From Linaria vulgaris (Eukaryota > Streptophyta > Magnoliopsida > Lamiales > Plantaginaceae), in assembly GCA_948329865.1 (NCBI GenBank), contig OX415249.1, forward strand, positions 59,869,580 to 59,933,579: a DNA stretch of 64,000 nt. Reading direction: 5' to 3'. Shown one piece after another: positions 1 through 10,179 of the stretch. The position numbers and the translations under genes are program-made. Each line of letters begins with the position of its first letter. Position 1 is the stretch's first letter. The notes beneath the pieces were generated by a model. The model was not told the DNA's origin and did no database searches. It saw only the letters and a program-made list of their open reading frames with translations.

Positions 1-246
1 TCGAAGCATAAGCATAGAAGCAGAAGCAGAAGCCGCAATTTGGATAGTGATATGTCTAGCGATTCAGATGATTATCAAGTTCTGTCAAGATCGAAAAGGA
101 AAGAGAAGCGTTCCTCTGGTGATAAGAGTAGTAGCAGAAGGCGTTCAAAGCACCATAGACACAAAAGAAATGATTCTTCCCGTCAATCTCATCATGGATC
201 TGGGGAAGATTATGAAAATCATAAAAGAAAGAAGCATAAATATTAA
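1..246 (+). CDS. C-terminal exon of an Arg/Ser-rich nuclear protein (partial)
   Basis: The first base is already inside an open frame that runs to TAA at 244-246, so this is the 3' end of a gene starting outside the window. The 81 visible codons are almost all Arg, Ser, Lys, His and Asp, beginning with alternating RS dipeptides and ending in a basic KKHKY tail. There is no globular domain. Such tails are typical of splicing-associated proteins (SR-like, SURP and G-patch proteins), where they act in the nucleus. Two exons of a TGH-like SURP gene lie on the same strand at 52-58 kb, and TGH proteins end in an RS/K-rich tail. This could therefore be the end of an intact TGH gene whose middle was duplicated downstream. 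That link is inference; the exon alone does not identify the gene. Confidence 0.6.
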   Translation, partial: SKHKHRSRSRSRNLDSDMSSDSDDYQVLSRSKRKEKRSSGDKSSSRRRSKHHRHKRNDSSRQSHHGSGEDYENHKRKKHKY

Positions 247-1690
247 GTTCTGGTTGGTTTTAAGAATATTTGTATGACAGACATCTGTATCTCTGGATGT
301 TACGATGGGTGATTCCCGCTGCTCGGTTATTGGTGATAGATACATGTGCCGTAAGGACATCCGGAATGTGTGGTCTAATGGATTTGAATACATTGAGCAC
401 TTGAGTTGCGATTCTTGTTTCTGTTGCAAAATTAGGCTTAAATAGTGAAGAATGGTTCTTGTTTCATTACAAGTATCCGCTGAAACCATTGGGGCACACT
501 CTAGTTTTTCTTTTGCTTCTTTTGCTGTAACATCAGGAATTAAACAAAAAGGAAAGGAGACAACGTTTTGTAACATCTTTGAGGGTGAAGCATGTAGTTC
601 ATGGAGAGTTAGAAAACATGTTAAAATATTTAACATTTGTAAAATGATTCTATTCCATTAATCCTTAAATACATAATAGTTCGAAAGCTGGAAAGTGGCC
701 GCATCATGTTCCTTGGCAAACGTCGTCGATCTGCCTAACTATCAGCAATTCGATTAAAGAATGTGTCAACAGTCGGCAATGTGTTGTACATGCAAAAGGA
801 GAACTCAATTTGCTATCTTAAAAAGTCAAAAATCCTTAATTAAGTCCATATCCCTAAATCAAGCATGGGAAACACTACAGGGCAAATTTAACTGGTAAAA
901 CTAGGGGAAGTGACTTTTCTAACCAAACACATCTAGAAGGGATAGGATCTGACACATGAAATGAAATACCTCGGCTGAAGGCAAGTAACTGAGAAAGATT
1001 CAGCAACTCGACAACTGCGTGGATGAGCGGGGCGCTCACGAATGAGGGACCACAATTGTTTGCATATTCTAAGACCTGGCGAAGGTCGGTTTAGTGATGA
1101 ACGAAAGGAAGAAAGATGAGATATTATCAAGGGTTTTTGTTTGGTAATTCAGTTCAGGTTTTTATTAAATATGCCTGCACTTTTGTTACACATCCCTAGT
1201 ACTAGGTTGCTACTTCTAAGCTGTCACTTTGTTTAGAAGAGTAGCTACATTGCTGTTTTACTATCTAAAGTCAAATCATGTAAGGAAAGAACTCCTTTAG
1301 TAATTTAGATACTTCTAATTTTCCCATCTCTTTTCCCTCTATCTTCCACCCCCTTTCATTGCGCACTTTGATCTTCTCCCACAAATCTCGAAGTTGAGCG
1401 AAGAAGAGGTAACAAACACGAGAATTTGGCGTCTAGAGCTGGAGGCGGATGGAGGGAAACAACTGAGGAAATGGATGCGAGAATTAAAAGGGGATAATTC
1501 AAGCACACAAAGACACATGCATGAGCAGGTGTGAACATTAACTAAAGTGATGAGCAGCTTCAAGGATCTATAAACACAAAATTCAGAATGCTATACAATT
1601 CCAGTTCCTAAAATATCTAAGAAAATGGCACTTTATAACAATAACAAGTCTTTGTTGGGTGAAGGGCCAACTTGAATACAAATTGAAAAC
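247..1690. other. Non-coding: 3' UTR and spacer
   Basis: AT-rich sequence after the stop of the RS-rich exon. The open frames here are short, lack recognisable domains, and overlap on both strands. No tRNA, LTR or tandem repeat was seen. The first few hundred bases are presumably the 3' UTR. Confidence 0.5.
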
Positions 1691-2445
1691 ACTCAATGTG
1701 AAGGTTTGGGCTTCTTTCACACCTTCTTCCCTGTTGGCCAAGATCATGCATTCCTCTACGGTGACTTGGAGGAGGAGGAGGAGGTGCTTATGCAATTACC
1801 ACCAGATTATCATGCACATACCCATAGTCAAGTGTGATTTGTAAGTTGCAGTTTGTATGGTTTGAAACAAGCGTCACGCTCACGCCAGTGGAATCACAAG
1901 GTTACCACTGTTTTAGTTTTTCTTAGTCATGTAACGATTGTTCTCAAGTGTGACTTTGACTACTCTTCTTGCACACACGCACGGCATAATCATGACGGGA
2001 AATTAAATAACTTATCTTCTATTGACTCACTTAAGGCTCAACTTCAGCACCATTTTGAGCTAAAGGACCCGGGCGGTGAAGTGGCCCGTAACAAGTCTGG
2101 TTTATGTCTCACAAAATATTGGAATTGTCTCACAAAATATTGGAATTGCAAAACAGACTGCAATTCGTCGGCTGAAGCACAGTATTGATCCATGGGACTA
2201 TGGCTTCAAATGTTTGTAAACTAGTATATGGTTCATACGCTTACTCACGGATGTAGGCGTCTAACACGAGTAAGCCCTTTGGTTCTTTGTGATAGCGCTG
2301 CTGCCCACATCGGTTCCAATCTGTTGTTTCACGATCGCATCAAACACATCAAATTCTTCGACTGTCATCTTGTTTAGGAAAAACTTGAACAAGGCCTCTC
2401 TAGAGTGTTCCTTTTGCCTATTTGTCACCTGTTATAGCTGATATC
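1690..2445 (+). pseudogene. Ty1/copia RT-RNase H remnant
   Basis: Decayed copia polyprotein read in several frames. From about 1735 comes the RT stretch AFLYGDLEEE followed by a QLPP motif. At 1853 comes SLYGLKQASR, the copia RT signature, with a small SR insertion. At about 2285-2440 comes the RNase H end (LCDSAAAHIGSNLLFHDR, then IKHIKFFDCHLV). Stops and frameshifts separate the blocks, and most of the RT between them is lost. No LTRs are visible, so this is an old internal fragment. Confidence 0.75.
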
Positions 2446-3214
2446 ATGACAACTTCTATCGAAGATGGGTAAGTATTAAGTTGGATATATACGTTCATCT
2501 TGAGGGGCTTATCAAGATAAGCTGGAAGGCTAAAAGTTAGCTAAGATTCTGTTAAATAAGTTTTCTATTAGTTTTTTTTTTTGGTAAGAAAAGTTTTCTA
2601 TTAGTTTTTTTTTTTCTATTAGTTAGTCGTTAATTAGTTAAGTTAGCTACGATTCTGTCGTTAAATCTATGTTAGTGCCACAAAAAGAGCTCGGATTTCC
2701 TTTTTTCTTTTTTGGGTTTCTGTAAGTTAATCCTAAATCCACAAATATTACCAGCTACTTTTTAATTGCTTTTTAGCAAAACTTTCTAGAATCTTAACAA
2801 AAGTGACTATACACAGAATATCTTAGGCTGAATGCCAACAAATATTTATGACAGTTTTTGAGGATTTGCGTAAAGTATATATTGATAATGATATCTTTAA
2901 AATAAAAAAAACTCAGCAACTAAATGGTATATTTCCAACGCGATGTAAGACAAGAGACAGCAATGTTTACATAAAAGCTCGAAAGGAAAGGGCTTCTCAC
3001 AAACAGTTTTAAATGTTAGAAGGTCATCTGCAACTCAACGTGAATTGACCAGCTGAAATAGAGAGCAAACTGAGAAACAAAGCTACACAAAAGTGTGATC
3101 ATTCTTTGGACTCGTTGACATGTTTTGGGGCCATAATTTATCAAATCAAATATCTTTCTAGAGTCTTACATAATCCCCTAACCCATCTTGGGCCCAAAAC
3201 TTTGGTTAGTGCGA
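2446..3214. other. AT-rich spacer
   Basis: No coding signal. Poly-T runs occur near 2570-2620 with a short duplicated segment (tttctattagtttttttttt twice). Nothing else was recognised. Confidence 0.4.
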
Positions 3215-3420
3215 TATGGTTAATAGAGTATGGAATCATCGTTGGAGAAGGTGATGTGTGAATGCATGAGTGCGTGAGAAAAAAGAGCAGCTAAAAGAAA
3301 ATGATTACTTGCATTAATTCGTGAATGAACTCTACGTTGCTCAAATATATATATATAGCAAAAGAAAGGACAAAAGACACCTAAGAGAGAGAAGATTAAT
3401 CTGCGCAACTAACTCTAACA
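3215..3420 (-). mobile_element. Putative 3' LTR of the copia fragment
   Basis: On the minus strand this starts TGTTAGAGTTAGTTGCGC at 3420, directly after the end of a copia RNase H frame, and contains a (TA)n TATA-like stretch near 3345-3356. Position and the TG start suggest the 3' LTR. The distal end is not defined and no second LTR exists in the window. Confidence 0.45.
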
Positions 3421-5470
3421 GTTATACTCTAGGTAAAGTTTCCTCCGATTCGTGCAATGTAGCACAATGCACTTTTCCCTTTTGATCATGTTTATAATCC
3501 CCTCAAGATGTGAGTGCATATCATACACTCCAATCTTGTCCATTAGATGCTTGAATACAACTCTTTGGTAAAGACATCATCTAACTAATTTTCTGTTGAG
3601 ACATTAACCATCTTGAATAGACCTTGCTGAAACCTTTCCCTCATAACTTGACAATCTACCTCTTTACGCTTAGTTCTCTCATTGATAGACTGTGTTGGAG
3701 GCAATGTGCATTGCCACACTATTATCATAAAACAACATAACATGTTTATCATGATCTCTTCCCAGATCATTCATCAATGCCTTAATCCATACCATCTCAG
3801 ACTGTAAAGGCCATAACCATGTATTCAGAAGATCTTGAGATGCTTTGCTGTTTCTTTGACCTCCAGAACACTAATCACATACCTTCTTGTGTCCACACAA
3901 GCTGACCGGTCAGCATTATGACATGCTTTTATGTGAATATCATTCTCGCTTGGAAAGAATATGCCTTGTCCTGGTGCACTCTTTAGAGATCTCATAACTC
4001 TAAGTGTTGCATTCATGTGGGACTTCTGAAGATCATATAGGAATTGGCTGAGAGTCTATACAACATAAGAAATGCCAGGTCTAGTCACTACCAAGTAGAG
4101 TAACCTCCATATTAGTCTTCACTACTTACTAGGATCTTTAAGGCTCTCTCCCCCTTTTTGAGACAATCTGAGGTGTTTTTCTCAAAACGAATGAGAATAT
4201 TATCTCCGTTTGACAGTTATTCCATGTTAAGATTTTGCTACTTCCAATCCAAGAAAGAATTTGAGAAGGCCTAGATCCTTGAGTTTAAAGTGATCTTTGA
4301 GATACAGTTCCAAAGATGCAATCTCTTCATTACTGTTACCTAGTGATGACAATGTCATCAACATATACACGAAGAGCAATAGCATTACTATTTGTGTGCT
4401 TGACAAACAGTGAGTGATCAGAGGAAGATTGAGTTAATCCCTACTTAAAAATAACAGATGTGAGTTTATGATTCCACTACCTTGATGCTTGTTTCAAGCC
4501 AGAGAGGAATTTTTGGAGTTTGCAGACTATTTCTCCCCCTCAGTGACAAGTGACAAGACCTGGAGGTGGTGTCATGTACACTTCCTCCTCCAAATCTCCA
4601 TAGAGAAAAGCGTTTTTAACATCCAATTGGGAAAGAGACTAGTCATGAGTACAACATTTGCCTACAAGGAGGGCGGGCTTTATATCTTCCCACATCATCA
4701 GTGGAGGTTAACTTGACCTTATAAACTCATCTGCAACCCACTGCAGTTTTGCCAGGTCATAGAAGCTGCAAAGACCAAGTCGGATTATCCCGTAGGGAAG
4801 TTAGTTCATCTGACAGTGTAGTATGCCAGAGAGGATCAAGAACAACTTGGTTGTAAGTAGAATGGGTGATATGAGAGGCAACATAAAGGGCAAGCTTTAA
4901 GTGAAAAAGAGATAGTCTATGAAATGAGAGATGAAAGAGATTACATGTGAGTGAGATAGCAGCAACAATAGGATATAGAGGGAGAGTAGTGGAAGCAACC
5001 AGCTTATACTGAAAGTCCTTGAGATGAGTAGGAGGGTGTGTTACTCTAGTAGACTTTGTGAGAGGGGGTGGTGATGATGAATAGAGCAGAGGAGTAGGAG
5101 AAGAAGGCACATGAGAAAAAATAGTAGAACTGGAAGTGATATCTGGACTGTTAACTGGAGTAGAGGAGCGGAGAAGAGGAATAAAAGGAGTATAAAGTCT
5201 GAAAAAATGAGGTGAGTCATATAGGAGTGGAGAGGGAGCATATATATTAGAGGAGGAGTAATTGGAGGACATGAAGAGATGTATGAAAAAAATGTCCTAA
5301 TTAAAGATAACTTCTATGGTTGAAAACTTTTTGTGAGTGGTGAGGTCATATAGCAAGTAACCTTTAATGTGAGTAGGATATCCAATGAAGATACACTTGT
5401 GTGATCTAGGGGTGCATCATGGTTGGTGATTTTGGAAGTTAGGTAGCATAGCAGAGGCAACTTATGAGCG
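3421..5470 (-). pseudogene. Ty1/copia integrase-RT-RNase H fragment
   Basis: Minus-strand copia polyprotein in the order integrase, RT, RNase H. The integrase C-terminal block at about 5440-5300 reads PRSHKCIFIGYP. A Pro/Ser-rich linker plus RT start (open frame 5272-4757) ends in SDELTSLRDNPTWSL. RT blocks at about 4640-4470 read DVKNAFLYGDLEEEVYM and LSGLKQASR. The RT active-site block near 4350 reads LRVYVDDIVIT, with YVDD kept. The RNase H end lies at 3770-3500. Many stops and frameshifts separate the blocks. The gag and 5' end are missing: the fragment stops near 5470 where the Athila-like LTR begins. Confidence 0.8.
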
Positions 5471-5479
5471 ATAAATTAT

Positions 5480-6718
5480 AGCGATTTTAGTACCCAAATT
5501 CTTATACTTTTGCATAACTTGTTTTAGTATTGTGTTATTCTTTTTGTAGTTTGAGTTGAGTCGGAGCAAAACAAGGCATGTTAGAGGGATTTTAGCACAA
5601 AAATGATGACATGAGGAAGAAGCGGTACAACACAACTAGTCTTGCTACAACTCATGATGACCAGAAGGCTGCCCCACCAACACAACATTGCAGAACGTCG
5701 CAGAGGCAATACAAAGAGTGGCACCGATGACGAGCAAAAAAAGCGTGACACGCCAGGTCGCACGACTCTAGGGAAATACAGACTCATCCTACAGTTTAAG
5801 TTGCAGATGTTCATGAAACTAGGACAACAATACATTATTATAAATATGAGGGATGACCAAGACCTAGAGCATCACAAAGAATGACGCATATCACACATGC
5901 ACCACACATAAACCACAATTAAAACACGTTCAGAACTAAATTCCATCATTTGAAGTATTGCAATCATTGTTGAGAGAGAAGGTGATCGAAAGAGAAAGTA
6001 ATTTAGCAAGATGAAGGCAACAAAGAGTCAAAGGTAGAAGACACGCCAAAATCTCACCGAGATCAATAGTTTAATCTTTTATTTTCTTTACCACTCAACT
6101 TTACTATGAATTATTGTTCTTACATTAAGATCATGAGTAGCTAAATCTCTCAGTGTCTGGGAGAGGATGTAGTTATCTCATATGGATGCACCTTGAACCT
6201 ATATTTTGGTTAATTCTATTGAAGATTTTATTTTGTTGGATATTATTTGTTGCTTATGCTACTTGGTATAATTGACACAAGTGTTTCTTTGAATCTATGG
6301 AGTGATGTTGAGATACCTTGTATTAGGTTGAATTATGTATCGAAGATTGTTAACGCAATACTAGCATAGTAGATCAAGCAAATAAATCTCCTGACCTTCG
6401 GCACTAGCGTCCAACGAAAAATCTAGGTTACAATAGTCAAATCTAATTCTCTTCTAAAACTCTATATGGATCATATGACGTGGTGAACTTCTAGAGAGAG
6501 GAGAGTGCCTAATGGTCTAACATCATTAGGAATTAGAGGGTTCTTTAAGTGATACAAAAGTGCGCTTAATTAGTCAGGTCAACGTGAGAATAAAAATAAG
6601 ATTCAATAGAAAGAGGCTTACATAGGAATCATTGGTATTTTGTCTGGAAATACCCCGCATCCGAGATTAATGAAACCCACCTCCTAGATACATTTTTCTT
6701 AATCTCTTTTACAACCAA

Positions 6719-6749
<31 letters not shown>

Positions 6750-7011
6750 TAAATTCAGTTTTAGTTAAATTAGTTAGTAGAGTAGTCTTAGCTTTAGTTT
6801 AACTAATCTTTCTATTTCATAAAAATCTTCAAAGCATTATTTCACTTACAAAGTTCAACAATCAGATTGCTTACAAAAGACTCATACTCTCTTGGGATTC
6901 GATACTTTGCTAGTTATTCTTACTTACCATTTTATTATTACTTGACTCGTATACTTGGAGAAATTGTGTATTACTCATATTAATAACATGTGAAAAAACA
7001 TCAAGAAGTTG
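5480..7011 (+). mobile_element. Putative 5' LTR of an Athila-like gypsy element
   Basis: About 1.5 kb of non-coding sequence between the end of the copia fragment and a gypsy-type primer binding site at 7012. Size and position fit an Athila-type LTR. The start is approximate, set where copia homology ends. No second copy of this LTR exists in the window, so neither end can be proven. Confidence 0.45.
6721..6749 (+). repeat. (TCAA)n microsatellite
   Basis: Seven uninterrupted TCAA units inside the putative Athila-like LTR. Confidence 0.95.
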
Positions 7012-7031
7012 TTGGCACCGTGGCCATGGAG
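7012..7031 (+). other. Degenerate primer binding site
   Basis: TTGGCACCGTGGCCATGGAG resembles the TTGGCGCCGTTGCCGGGGAG site that follows Athila-type 5' LTRs. It lies just upstream of a gag frame. Confidence 0.6.
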
Positions 7032-7091
7032 TAACGGTATCATTTAGCAATCAGTTGTTTTATTGCTGATTTTTGAGAAACACTTATTGCT

Positions 7092-8270
7092 TTGTTCGCA
7101 TTTCAAGTACCAATAATGCATGACACGGAGAGAAAACGTGACACCACTACCCTACGACCCAAACAAAGAGAGGACTTGCAGCGTAATCTTCGACAAAATC
7201 AAACATGTCAAACGCAGAAGATGGTTCGACCACACCGGCTCAGACCGAGGCAGAAAAAGCAGCAAAAACACAACTACCAATAGTCAACGAGATGAATGGT
7301 TATAACACTGGAGGAGATTATTATCTTTGACCAACGAGATAAGAGGTTTTACCAACACTCGAAAGAACAATATCTTGTATTGTGGCTGACGAGAATCATG
7401 AACCTATCAATTCAACAATATTCTATATGTTTGGTAAAAACCAATTTGAAGGAGGGTCCGCTGAGGATCCAATGGCACACCTCAAAGATTTCGTAGGGAT
7501 GTGCAAATATCTCAAATCAGGACCGATTCAGCAATCTTGAAGCTGTTTCTATTTTCCCTTATTGGGGGAGCAAAAAGATGGCTCAACGAGTTATCGAATG
7601 ACAGCATCACGACATGGAAGCAAATGGCACAATTTTTCTTACAACAATTTTGCCCACCAACAAAAATAGCAAAAATGAGGAGTGATATAGTTAACTTCCG
7701 TCAGATGGATGGAGAACAATTATCCGATGTATGGGAACAATTTAATTGTATGACAAAGAGGTGTCCACATCACAACTTCCAAATGAGGTACTACTCCATC
7801 ATTCTACTTTGGATTAAACACATGGTATAAGAATACACTCAGTATTAGTTCTGTAGGAGGATTCATGACAAGGATTTATGAGGATGCATTTAAATTGTTG
7901 GAAACTATTACATCCATCATATCTAAGTGGAATATTGACGAGCACCAACAAGGAAGACAATGGGGGTTCACGAGGTAGATGTTATTACACAATTATCGGC
8001 ATAAGTGGAAGCCATCAACACCAAGCTGAAGTACATGAACGATAACAAACCACTTATTTTATACACCAACTCTGGGGGGAATCATCCGAACATAGAATTT
8101 CCAGGAGTTATCTCAATTGTGCACGAAGAAATCAACTATGCGGGTAATTGCTCGATGCAAAACAATCCATACTCGAATATTTACTATCCAGGGATAAGAA
8201 ACCACTCAAATTTTTCTTGGGTAGGACAACAAAATCAACAACAACAACAAGGAAGAGCTCATTATTGAAA
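7092..8270 (+). pseudogene. Athila-like gypsy gag, frameshifted
   Basis: Gag of a Ty3/gypsy element. Open pieces at 7092-7283, 7296-7496, 7501-7830 and 8005-8268 form one decayed gene. The 7501-7830 piece is the retrotransposon gag domain (LFLFSLIGGAKRWLNELSND, then ITTWKQMAQFFLQQFCPP). The last piece holds the NNPYSNIYYPGIRNHSNFSW block and Gln run seen after the capsid in Athila-type gag proteins. Gag packages element RNA in cytoplasmic particles. Stops and frame changes between pieces mean it is not functional. It runs almost directly into the plant-transposon-protein domain that follows. Confidence 0.8.
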
Positions 8271-8896
8271 GAGGTCTTGATGTTTTTCACGAAAAAGTTG
8301 CTGACATGGGATGAAAGAAGTTTGTTAAACAACCCGTAGATGTCAACAAGAGAATGGTGATAGAGTTCCACACTAACGCAATTGCATTAATGGCGGGACC
8401 AATTATAGTAAGGGGGAATAAGGTGAATATTTCCGCGGATCTTATCAACAAAATCTACCACTTGGATCTGGAGAAGATTGCAACGAGGAAGCTTCAACAA
8501 GATGAGACAATACCTTCACAAAAAGCATTGAGGAACATGGTCATTCATGACACAATTTTCCACAAACCAAATTCAGAAGATCCCTATATCCATTATTGTA
8601 GAATCGTACCTAAATATAAGGATGGGTATAATTTTATTATATCTCATATTTTACCCACTAATCACATGACATATGCACCATGGAATAGAGTAAAGTTGCT
8701 ACCATGGATCTGTGTCCATATATATGTGGGGGAAGAAATCATGAAATCCATTAACCACTTTGCTACGAGGAAGCCATCAGGAGCAATACCACATAGGGGC
8801 CTCATTACAAGAATTTGCAAAGAGGCGAGAGTTCCAGTCAAGCAATCCGACAAAAAAGAGTACATAAAACAAAAGGTGGCAAGCATTGCATTATAA
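8270..8896 (+). pseudogene. Putative plant transposon protein domain, one in-frame TGA
   Basis: An open frame follows the gag and runs to TAA at 8894-8896, broken only by TGA at 8312-8314, where family members carry Trp (RGLDVFHEKVADMG*KKF). The remainder reads VIEFHTNA, VRGNKVNISADLINKIYHL, a Trp-centred middle (PWNRVKLLPWICVHIYVGEE), then HRGLITRICKEARVPV. This matches the uncharacterised 'putative plant transposon protein' domain (ERGF...W..F...VREFYAN...VRGK.V..S...IN.FF.L) common in gypsy-derived plant sequences. Its biochemical role is unknown. The last codons lie at the left edge of the AHL array, so the true C-terminus is probably lost. The sequence is clean apart from one nonsense change, so it is younger or better kept than the gag before it. 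Confidence 0.65.
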
Positions 8897-9019
8897 ATTA
8901 GTAAGTAAAATATTAGTATTGAAACTAAAACAAGTTGGCAACAATGTGGGTAACAGTTGAGTATTTATGCAACAATATCTTCTTACTAGTAGACGAAATT
9001 CCAACAAACTCTATCATTG

Positions 9020-10057
9020 TGAAATTGTTGGATCGAGATTGATACAACTTTTCCAAAGTTTCAAAGCTCAAGTTAAGCTGGCGTTGCCTTAACTTGATCT
9101 CAAACAATCTTCTTGATAGAGTATAATATGCAGCGGAATTAAAGAATACAAGAAGATAAATTTTCAATGGTTTATTATAAATAATCAACCATCTAGCCTT
9201 ACGGCAAAATAACCACGCAGGTTTTACCAAAGATGTTCCTCACCACAAAATCACTCTCGCTCTTTTGTAGATTGGACTCAGCAAAGCAGACAATAATTTT
9301 CTCCTTAAATCTAATCCTAGACTTAACTCGAAAACTCACAAACTTTGCAAAACAAGAAACACAGCAACAATGCTTAAGATATAATCTCTACGGATTTATA
9401 AGCTCTATTGTTTCTCTATGTATCTTGATGTACTTCACACCCTATATATAGGTTTCTTCAAACTTGATCTCCAAGGTGTGTTGTACACAGTTTTGGTAAC
9501 TTATGTTGTTTCCTTGTTGAACTCTACTTTCCTTCTTGAACTCGATCTCCTTCTTGAATAATAGTTCCCTTTATTAGATTGAGTTCTAATAAGGAAATAC
9601 TCCTTCTTCAATTCAGAGTTGATCTTGGAAAGATTCCTAGTTGCACTTGAACTCCAAAACTTTCCATCTTTGAAACCGTGTTGACTTGACCGATCTCCTC
9701 CTCTTGAATTATGGAAACTTCAACTTAGGAAACTTGTAATGTTCTTCCTTATGATTAAGAGATGTTCCTGGACATAAACAAAGACAACTAAAATCGTGGA
9801 ATTTGATTAATAAGTGAATAAAGGCAAAACTAACATAAAGCAGTTAAAGACAGATTGACAAAATATATACTGGTTTCAATGTTGCCCTGTGAATGTTGGC
9901 TCAACATCCATCCAACATTTAAACCCGAATACTTTACTCATGTTCAGAATTTCAGAAACATGTTTTAGGTTAAGAATGTTCTCGGTTTTCAATGTTGTCC
10001 TCTGGATGTTGGCACAACATCCATCCAACATTGATAACATAACATCTTACACTTTCA
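9020..10057. mobile_element. Solo LTR, 1,038 bp, with 5-bp target duplication
   Basis: This sequence is absent from all other array units and interrupts the run that reads tatcattgcacca elsewhere. It begins TGAAATTGTTGG, ends ACACTTTCA (TG...CA), and is bracketed by CATTG at 9015-9019 and 10058-10062. A TATA-like ccctatatatagg lies at about 9440-9452. Two diverged copies of a ~50-bp segment (gttggcacaacatccatcca and kin) occur at about 9870 and 9985. There is no coding capacity and no internal region, which fits a solo LTR left by LTR-LTR recombination. Its family is not recognised and orientation is assumed from the TATA-like box. Confidence 0.75.
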
Positions 10058-10179
10058 CATTGTACCAGATGAGCTTTACACTATCTAGCCAACCAATTTT
10101 GCCATGCTACTTAATTTTACTATTTCACAATCAAGCTCAAACTAATCAAGTTTTTTAAACCAAACAAAATCTAATTCAG

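Noticed and set aside
4757..5272. 171-codon Ser/Pro-rich minus-strand frame as a cell-wall protein
   Set aside because: Its end matches the copia RT start (SDELTSLRDNPTWSL) and it lies between integrase and RT blocks, so it is the variable copia linker.
6721..6749. Microsatellite as a functional element
   Set aside because: A simple (TCAA)n tract with no context beyond its use as a marker.
8925..10158. Short frames in the 9-10 kb region as host genes
   Set aside because: They lie in the solo LTR or cross its borders; no homology was seen.
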